9,708 nucleotides of DNA from an uncultured Oscillospiraceae bacterium (lineage in GTDB: Bacteria; Bacillota; Clostridia; Oscillospirales; Acutalibacteraceae): the NCBI GenBank assembly GCA_900550095.1, contig URRG01000058.1, positions 1 through 9,708 of the forward strand, given 5' to 3'. Under the pieces are notes generated by a model, which was not told the origin of the DNA, searched no databases, and saw nothing but the letters and a program-made list of their open reading frames with translations. Within the stretch, counting starts at the first letter, position 1. Every line of letters begins with the position of its first letter. Positions 4,663 to 9,708 of the stretch are shown piece after piece. The position numbers and the translations under genes are program-made.

Positions 4663-7416
4663 TCAGCGGCTGGGATGATACTGCTCGCAGGTGCACTTTT
4701 TGAATTTCTTGCCGCTTCCGCAGGGGCAGGGCTCGTTAGGGCCTATTTTCTTCCCCTTGCGGAGAGGCTGCTTCGTATCGGTCTTATCCGCGCTTGTAGC
4801 CGTGGGCTTTGCGACCTGCTCCCGCTTGGGCTCCTCCTTTGTCTTCAGGCGGATGGTCAGCAGCATCCGGGCCGTATTTTCCCGGATAGCGGCGATCATC
4901 TCGTCGAACATGTCGAAGCCCTCCACCCTGTATTCCACCACAGGGTCATGCTGGCCGTAGGCCCGCAGGCGGATGCCCCTCTTGAGCTCTTCCATGGCGT
5001 CGATATGGTCCATCCATTCGGAATCCACATTTCTCAGCAGCACTACGCGCTCCAGCTCCCGGGCAATTGTTTCGCCGAACTCCTTCTCGCGCTTCTCATA
5101 AAGCTCATGGGCCTTCTGGGTGATCTCAAGCTGCACGTAATCCCTCTCCAGACGGTCCATCTCGTCGGCAGAATACACAAGATCTCCCGGCTCCAGCAGC
5201 CAGCCCGCATAGTAATCCCGCAGGCCGTTCAGGTTCCAGTCGTCCTTGAGGCTCTCCTTGGGAAGGAACCGGTCCACCTGCGTCTCGATGGATTGGTCGA
5301 TCATATTCATGACCTGATCCCGCACGTTTTCCCCGTTCAGCACCTGATCCCTCTGGCTGTAGACGATCTCGCGCTGGCGGTTCATCACGTCGTCATACTG
5401 CAGGACGTTTTTCCGGATACCGAAGTTCCGGCCTTCGATCTTCTTCTGCGCCCCCTCTATGGTGTTGGAAAGCATCTTGGTCTCCAGAGGCGTATCCTCG
5501 TCCACATTGAGCCGATCCATCAGGTTCGTGATCCTGTCGCCGCCGAAGAGGCGCATCAGATCGTCCTCAAGGGATATATAAAAACGGCTCATGCCCGGAT
5601 CTCCCTGTCGTCCGGAACGGCCCCGGAGCTGGTTGTCGATCCGGCGGGATTCATGGCGCTCCGTGCCGATGATGTAAAGGCCTCCTGCCTTGCGGACCTC
5701 CTCCGCCTCGGCTTCGATCTGCCCTTTGTATTTCTTTTCCAGCTCCGCAAAGGTCCTGCGGGCATTGAGTATCTCTTCATCCTCGGTTTCGGAATAAGCG
5801 TCCGCCTCAGCGATCAGCTCCTCGCTGAACTGCATGCGGCGCATCTCCGCCTTGGCCATATATTCAGAGTTGCCGCCCAGTTTGATATCGGTTCCGCGGC
5901 CCGCCATATTGGTGGCGATGGTCACAGCGCCCTTGTGGCCGGCCTGGGCCACGATCTCCGCTTCCTTGTCGTGATATTTGGCGTTCAGGACCTCATGGGG
6001 GACCCCCTGCCGCTTCAGGAGGGAGGAAAGCAGCTCGGATTTCTCGATGGAGATGGTGCCCACCAGAACGGGCTGGCCCTGCTTATGATGCTCGATGATG
6101 TCGGCGATGACGGCGTTGAACTTCCCCTTCTCCGTCTTATACACCACGTCCGGCATATCTTCACGGATCATGGGCTTGTTGGTGGGGATCTCCACCACGT
6201 CCAGCTTGTAGATCTCCCGGAATTCCTCCTCTTCCGTCATGGCCGTGCCTGTCATGCCTGAAAGCTTCTTATACAGACGGAAGAAATTCTGGAAGGTGAT
6301 GGTGGCAAGGGTCTTGCTTTCCCGGGCGACGGTAACGCCCTCCTTGGCCTCGATGGCCTGATGGAGGCCTTCGTTGTAGCGGCGGCCGTACATCAGGCGG
6401 CCGGTGAATTCATCCACGATGATGACTTCCCCGTCCTTCACCACATAATCGATGTCCCTGGTCATCACGCCCCGGGCCTTGATAGCCTGGTTCACATGGT
6501 GCTGCAGGGTGATATTGTCGGGATCGGTGAGATTCTCCACACCGAAATACGCTTCAGCCTTTTTCACGCCGCTGGGGGTCAGCGTGGCGGTCTTGGCCTT
6601 CTCGTCCACAATGAAATCCGCGTCGGAATAAATGGCATCGTTGTCTTCCTTTTCGTTGAGCTCCGCCACCTTCACCATACGGAGAGTCTTTGCGAACCGG
6701 TCCGCCTTCACATAGAGGTCGGTGGATTTATCCCCCTGGCCGGAGATGATGAGAGGCGTCCTGGCTTCATCGATCAGGATGGAGTCCACCTCGTCCACGA
6801 TGGCGAAATGGTGGCCGCGCTGCACCTTGTTTTCCTTATAGATCACCATATTGTCTCTCAGGTAATCGAACCCCAGCTCGTTGTTGGTGCCGTAGGTGAT
6901 ATCCGCCCGGTAAGCGGCCTTGCGGGCGGCGTTGTCCATATCATGGGTGATAAGGCCCACGGTAAGCCCCAGATAGCGGAAGACCTTGCCCATCCACTCG
7001 CTGTCGCGGCGGGCCAGGTAATCGTTGACCGTCACCACATGGACGCCCTCGCCTGTGAGAGCGTTCAGGTAAGCCGGCAGGATGACCGTCTGGGTCTTGC
7101 CCTCGCCGGTCTTCATTTCCGCTATGCGTCCCTGATGCAGCACGATGCCGCCCAGAATCTGCACGGGGAAGTGCGGAGTGCCCAGCACCCGGTCTGTGGC
7201 TTCCCGGCAGACGGCGAACGCGTCCGGCAGGATATCGTCGAGAGTTTCCCCTTTCTGAAGGCGCTCCTTCAAAAGCTGTGTCTGCCCCCGGAGCTCCTGC
7301 TCGGAAAGGGCTTTGTATTTTTCCTCCAGAGCGAGGACTTTATCGCACATAGGCCGTATGCGCTTCAATTCGCGCTTGCTGTAGTTGCCGAAAAGAGCGG
7401 CAAGAATATTCGCCAT
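4663..7416 (-). CDS. secA: Preprotein translocase subunit SecA
   Basis: SecA is the ATPase motor that drives unfolded preproteins through SecYEG; it acts in the cytosol and at the inner face of the membrane. At 917 residues it is longer than the about 840 of Bacillus SecA. Seen in order: Walker A MKTGEGKT (101-108), TYGTNNELGFDYLRDNM (174-190), Walker B VDEVDSILIDEART (207-220), preprotein cross-linking region (about 225-370), second nucleotide-binding fold with NMAGRGTDIKLGG (503-515) and RGRSGRQGDPG (598-608). A charged insert of about 60 residues (about 516-577), like the variable subdomain, explains much of the extra length. The scaffold/wing region (WMDHIDAMEELKRGIRLR) follows. The tail has CPCGSGKKFKKCTC, a SEC-C metal motif in which the last pair is C-T-C, not CC or CH. 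The ATG has GAGGTGAT upstream. prfB, often next to secA, is absent. The gene is monocistronic. Confidence 0.98.
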   Translation of the reverse strand: MANILAALFGNYSKRELKRIRPMCDKVLALEEKYKALSEQELRGQTQLLKERLQKGETLDDILPDAFAVCREATDRVLGTPHFPVQILGGIVLHQGRIAEMKTGEGKTQTVILPAYLNALTGEGVHVVTVNDYLARRDSEWMGKVFRYLGLTVGLITHDMDNAARKAAYRADITYGTNNELGFDYLRDNMVIYKENKVQRGHHFAIVDEVDSILIDEARTPLIISGQGDKSTDLYVKADRFAKTLRMVKVAELNEKEDNDAIYSDADFIVDEKAKTATLTPSGVKKAEAYFGVENLTDPDNITLQHHVNQAIKARGVMTRDIDYVVKDGEVIIVDEFTGRLMYGRRYNEGLHQAIEAKEGVTVARESKTLATITFQNFFRLYKKLSGMTGTAMTEEEEFREIYKLDVVEIPTNKPMIREDMPDVVYKTEKGKFNAVIADIIEHHKQGQPVLVGTISIEKSELLSSLLKRQGVPHEVLNAKYHDKEAEIVAQAGHKGAVTIATNMAGRGTDIKLGGNSEYMAKAEMRRMQFSEELIAEADAYSETEDEEILNARRTFAELEKKYKGQIEAEAEEVRKAGGLYIIGTERHESRRIDNQLRGRSGRQGDPGMSRFYISLEDDLMRLFGGDRITNLMDRLNVDEDTPLETKMLSNTIEGAQKKIEGRNFGIRKNVLQYDDVMNRQREIVYSQRDQVLNGENVRDQVMNMIDQSIETQVDRFLPKESLKDDWNLNGLRDYYAGWLLEPGDLVYSADEMDRLERDYVQLEITQKAHELYEKREKEFGETIARELERVVLLRNVDSEWMDHIDAMEELKRGIRLRAYGQHDPVVEYRVEGFDMFDEMIAAIRENTARMLLTIRLKTKEEPKREQVAKPTATSADKTDTKQPLRKGKKIGPNEPCPCGSGKKFKKCTCEQYHPSR

Positions 7417-7454
7417 TGGATCATCACCTCAAAAAATCTTTTCTATTCCAAACG

Positions 7455-7480
7455 GCTCCTGTGCTTACGCATGCAGGAGC
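7455..7480 (-). other. Hairpin in the secA leader, proximal to the start codon
   Basis: GCTCCTG (7455-7461) pairs with CAGGAGC (7474-7480), with a small inner TGC/GCA stem. It lies about 40 nt before the secA ATG. On the minus strand it is followed only by CGTTTGG, so it is a poor terminator for secA. On the plus strand it is followed by GTTTTT, which could stop antisense transcription entering secA. Role unknown. Confidence 0.45.
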
Positions 7481-7556
7481 GTTTTTCCGCCGCGGAACCG
7501 GCCCCGTTTCCAACTTCCGGCCCGGCATACCGCGGAATACCTTCCAAAATCCAGCA

Positions 7557-7574
7557 AATACGCGCAGGCGTATT
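7557..7574 (-). other. Hairpin at the predicted 5' end of the secA mRNA
   Basis: AATACGC and GCGTATT form a perfect 7-bp stem with a four-base loop. The stem begins about 3 nt after the start site predicted from the -10 at 7584-7589. A 5'-terminal hairpin like this commonly stabilises a transcript; that role is inferred here. Confidence 0.4.
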
Positions 7575-7583
7575 CACTGTGTA

Positions 7584-7592
7584 AGTATAGCA
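7584..7592 (-). promoter_or_regulatory. Candidate secA promoter, extended -10 (TGCTATACT)
   Basis: The minus strand reads TG-C-TATACT. The -35 region 17 nt upstream is pyrimidine-rich and poor, so the extended -10 would carry the recognition. The start near 7577 gives a leader of about 160 nt containing two hairpins. A 10-bp palindrome AAAGCGCTTT (7610-7619) overlaps the region just upstream and could be an operator; that is speculative. Confidence 0.5.
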
Positions 7593-7687
7593 CAGGAAAA
7601 GGGAAAAAGAAAGCGCTTTGTGTGGAACTCCCAAAATCCAGCCGAAAAGCGCCATGAAATCTTTTATTTCCCCAAAAACCGCGCCTA

Positions 7688-7716
7688 TTGCGCAAGGACT
7701 TAAAATAGCCTATAAT
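7688..7716 (+). promoter_or_regulatory. Promoter of the Fe-S scaffold-like/GGGtGRT operon
   Basis: A perfect -10 TATAAT (7711-7716) stands 17 nt downstream of TTGCGC (7688-7693), a weak -35 matching only the TTG. TTGCGCAA (7688-7695) is itself a palindrome over the -35, a possible operator. The start should lie near 7723, giving a leader of about 100 nt before the first gene. Confidence 0.6.
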
Positions 7717-7743
7717 GTTTTTGTTCCGATTTATATCCCAAAC

Positions 7744-7795
7744 GGGCCGGAGCCTTACGCTGGGCCGCAGAGCGCAGGCGACGGACTCCCGGCCT
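7744..7795 (+). promoter_or_regulatory. GC-rich folded leader element before the GGGtGRT operon
   Basis: GGCCGGAG (7745-7752) pairs with CTCCCGGCC (7786-7794) over 8 bp with one bulged C, extendable by a G-T wobble. Inside, CCT/AGG (7753-7755, 7776-7778) and CGCT/AGCG (7758-7761, 7771-7774) can stack into one long imperfect hairpin with a 9-nt loop. The ribosome binding site (GGAG, 7814-7817) lies outside, 19 nt downstream, and no T-tract follows, so a terminator is unlikely. It matches no riboswitch family I can name. Confidence 0.45.
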
Positions 7796-7826
7796 GGAAT
7801 ATCAAAACCGAAAGGAGTACCACATT

Positions 7827-8519
7827 ATGAATTATTCCCATGAAGTGGAAAGAATGTGCAGTGTGAGAAAGGGCCCTCATCATGGTCCGGCTCCCATTCC
7901 CGAAGAGGGAAACTGGGTAAAGGCCTATGACATCAAGGATATTTCCGGCCTTTCTCACGGCGTGGGCTGGTGCGCACCTCAGCAGGGCACATGTAAGCTG
8001 ACCCTGAACGTAAAGGACGGCATCGTCCAGGAGGCTCTCGTGGAGACCCTGGGATGTTCCGGCATGACCCACTCCGCCGCCATGGCCGCTGAAATTCTGC
8101 CCGGCAAAACCCTTCTCGAATGTCTTAATACCGACCTGGTTTGCGACGCTATCAACGTGGCTATGCGCGAAATCTTCAAGCAGCTGGCCTATGGCCGCAG
8201 CCAGACGGCGTTTTCCGAGGGCGGTCTGCCCATCGGCGCCAGCCTGGAGGATCTGGGCAAGGGCCTGCGCTCCCAGGTGGGCACCATGTTCAGCACAGGC
8301 GCCAAGGGCGTCCGCTATATGGAAATGGCGGAAGGCTATGTACTTAAAATGGCTCTGGACGAGAACGACGAGGTCATCGGCTATCAGTTCGTGCGCCTGG
8401 GCAAAATGCTGGAGGATATCCGCCACGGCGTAAGCCCCGATGAGGCCTTTAAGAAGAACATCGGCCAGTATGGCCGCTTCGACGGCGCCGCCAAGTATAT
8501 CGACCCCCGTGAGGAATAA
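7827..8519 (+). CDS. IscU/NifU-N-like iron-sulfur scaffold-family protein, partner of GGGtGRT protein
   Basis: The 230-residue protein resembles the IscU/NifU N-terminal scaffold fold in residues about 45-120. CKLTLNVKDGIVQEALVETLGCSGMTHSAAMAAEIL corresponds by eye to the IscU stretch around its second ligand cysteine (Cys77 here). The remaining cysteines are 11, 49, 56, 99 and 106. The canonical first ligand and its Asp (C-G-D) seem to be Gln53 and Thr55, with Cys49 and Cys56 flanking, and there is no His before Cys106. Residues about 130-230 form an extra C-terminal part not found in IscU. The protein is soluble with no signal peptide. GGAG lies 9 nt before the ATG. The next gene starts 34 nt after its stop. 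No cysteine desulfurase is nearby, so building clusters for general use is doubtful; cluster binding for or with the GGGtGRT protein is my inference. Confidence 0.8.
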   Translation: MNYSHEVERMCSVRKGPHHGPAPIPEEGNWVKAYDIKDISGLSHGVGWCAPQQGTCKLTLNVKDGIVQEALVETLGCSGMTHSAAMAAEILPGKTLLECLNTDLVCDAINVAMREIFKQLAYGRSQTAFSEGGLPIGASLEDLGKGLRSQVGTMFSTGAKGVRYMEMAEGYVLKMALDENDEVIGYQFVRLGKMLEDIRHGVSPDEAFKKNIGQYGRFDGAAKYIDPREE

Positions 8520-8553
8520 GCTGACAAAGCAGAAAAAGGAGGACTAGACTATA

Positions 8554-9561
8554 ATGGCTAACGATGTAATGTTTGAAGGCAAAGAAAGAAGAATGGCCAA
8601 AATAGAAAAGTGTCTTGCCGAGTATGGCCTTGCCAGCCTCGAAGACGCTCGTGATCTCTGCCTTTCCAAGGGCATTGATGTGGATAAGATCGTAAAGGGC
8701 GTGCAGCCCATCGCTTTTGAGAACGCCTCCTGGGCATACACCCTGGGCTGTGCCGTTGCTCTGAAGAAGGGCGCTGCTTCCGCTCCCGAGGCCGCAGAAG
8801 CTATCGGCATCGGTCTGCAGGCTTTCTGCATTCCCGGCTCTGTGGCTGAAAACCGCAAGGTGGGCCTTGGCCACGGCAATCTGGGCGCTATGCTTCTCAG
8901 GGACGAGACCAAATGTTTCGCCTTCCTGGCAGGCCATGAATCCTTTGCCGCCGCTGAAGGCGCTATCGGCATCGCCCGCACTGCCAACCGCGCCCGTAAG
9001 GAGCCCCTGCGCATCATCCTGAACGGCCTGGGCAAGGACGCCGCCTACATCATCTCCAGAATCAACGGCTTCACCTATGTGAAGACCGACTACGATTTCT
9101 ACACCGACGAGCTTTCTGTGGTGGAAACCAAGGCCTTCTCCGAGGGCGAGCGCGCAGCCGTCAAATGCTACGGCGCAAACGACGTTCTGGAGGGCGTAGC
9201 CATCATGAAGCACGAGGGCGTGGATGTCTCCATCACCGGCAACTCCACCAACCCCACCCGCTTCCAGCATCTGGTGGCAGGCACCTATAAGAAATGGGCT
9301 CTGGAAAACGGCAAGAAGTATTTCTCCGTTGCTTCCGGCGGCGGCACGGGCCGCACTCTGCATCCCGACAACATGGCCGCCGGCCCTGCTTCCTACGGCC
9401 TGACCGACTCCATGGGCCGCATGCACGGCGACGCCCAGTTTGCCGGCTCCTCTTCCGTTCCCGCCCACGTGGAAATGATGGGCCTGATCGGCATGGGCAA
9501 CAACCCCATGGTCGGCGCTACCGTGGCCTGCGCTGTTGCAGTGTATGAGGCTACTAAATAA
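8554..9561 (+). CDS. GGGtGRT family protein, function unassigned
   Basis: The 335-residue product carries the family's naming motif, GGGTGRT, at 262-268, inside a conserved-looking block ending HPDNM. Other glycine/histidine-rich segments look like active or binding sites: GLGHGNLGAMLLRDETKC (104-121), FLAGHESFAAAEGAIGIART (124-143) and GNSTNPTRFQHL (229-240). Cysteines are at 20, 36, 66, 92, 121, 205 and 326. There is no signal peptide; the hydrophobic C-terminal stretch (about 308-331) is rich in Gly/Ala and looks like a buried helix, not a membrane anchor. GGAGG lies 11 nt before the ATG. Codon use is strongly biased (GGC, GCC, CTG, AAG), suggesting good expression. It is the second gene of a two-gene operon and is followed by a clean terminator. 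To my knowledge the family has no established reaction. The family call is firm. Confidence 0.9.
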   Translation: MANDVMFEGKERRMAKIEKCLAEYGLASLEDARDLCLSKGIDVDKIVKGVQPIAFENASWAYTLGCAVALKKGAASAPEAAEAIGIGLQAFCIPGSVAENRKVGLGHGNLGAMLLRDETKCFAFLAGHESFAAAEGAIGIARTANRARKEPLRIILNGLGKDAAYIISRINGFTYVKTDYDFYTDELSVVETKAFSEGERAAVKCYGANDVLEGVAIMKHEGVDVSITGNSTNPTRFQHLVAGTYKKWALENGKKYFSVASGGGTGRTLHPDNMAAGPASYGLTDSMGRMHGDAQFAGSSSVPAHVEMMGLIGMGNNPMVGATVACAVAVYEATK

Positions 9562-9593
9562 CCTTCGGTTTCATACCACCTGACTAAAACTGT

Positions 9594-9640
9594 AAAACAG
9601 GATTCCCCCTGCTCGCGCACTGGGGAATCCTGTTTTTATT
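9594..9640 (+). terminator. Intrinsic terminator of the GGGtGRT operon
   Basis: A perfect 15-bp stem (9594-9608 with 9622-9636) has a 13-nt loop and runs into TTTTTATTTT on the plus strand. Because the left arm starts with AAAA, it could also work from the other strand. It starts 32 nt after the stop at 9561. Confidence 0.93.
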
Positions 9641-9688
9641 TTGCAGGGCGGAACCGGCGTATGGCGTATTCCGCAGAAAAGCAGAAAT

Positions 9689-9694
9689 TTGACA
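9689..9694 (+). promoter_or_regulatory. Consensus -35 (TTGACA) at the right edge
   Basis: A perfect TTGACA follows the terminator. Its -10 would fall just outside the window, so this is only a hint that a plus-strand gene starts to the right. Confidence 0.25.
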
Positions 9695-9708
9695 ATATTC
9701 CCCTTCCA

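Noticed and set aside
4675..6261. 528-codon plus-strand open frame opposite secA
   Set aside because: It is antisense to a clear SecA. Long antisense frames are expected in GC-rich DNA with biased codons, and its translation is Leu/His/Val-rich with no domain.
8449..9468. 339-codon minus-strand open frame opposite the GGGtGRT gene, and a similar one at 7755-8426
   Set aside because: Both are mirrors of strongly biased codons in real genes, with Gly/His/Val-rich translations and no ribosome binding sites of note.
1..9708. CRISPR array, insertion sequence, phage genes, tRNA or rRNA
   Set aside because: No regularly spaced repeats, terminal inverted repeats with a transposase, or RNA gene signatures were seen on either strand.

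Overview
The window reads as chromosomal DNA from a fairly GC-rich member of the Clostridia, most likely the Lachnospiraceae. This rests on strong AGGAGG-type ribosome binding sites, a SecA with the C-terminal CPCGSGKK metal motif, a GGGtGRT-family gene paired with an IscU/NifU-like gene, and a clostridial-looking divergent phosphoribosyltransferase. That is inference from protein flavour and gene content; no rRNA or tRNA is present to fix the taxon. I see no transposase, integrase, CRISPR array or phage gene.

Layout: five complete genes on the minus strand fill positions 597-7416, and two on the plus strand fill 7827-9561. Reading the minus strand from right to left: secA (own promoter and leader, terminator just after its stop); a divergent type I phosphoribosyltransferase-fold gene (excellent sigma-A-type promoter and its own hairpin terminator); then a probable operon rsmE - short-chain dehydrogenase/reductase - DUF2264 protein, driven by an extended -10 promoter and ending at a strong terminator near 262-297. 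Left of that terminator only a weak, unrecognised open frame runs off the window edge. The plus strand carries a two-gene operon: an IscU/NifU-like Fe-S scaffold relative and a GGGtGRT-family protein. It has its own promoter, a roughly 100-nt structured leader and a very clean 15-bp terminator.

How the genes work together: secA (protein export ATPase) and rsmE (16S rRNA U1498 methylation) are housekeeping genes. The SDR and DUF2264 genes behind rsmE look metabolic, possibly concerned with sugars. The least understood part is the plus-strand pair. One partner resembles an Fe-S scaffold with its cysteines rearranged, and the other is a glycine-rich cytosolic protein with no assigned reaction. 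Their tight spacing, shared promoter and terminator and strong codon bias suggest a well-expressed two-protein system that has not been functionally described to my knowledge. Non-coding structure worth noting: helices closing the leaders of rsmE and of the GGGtGRT operon, hairpins in the secA leader, a tandem repeat upstream of the phosphoribosyltransferase promoter, and a possible small RNA of about 105 nt at the left end.
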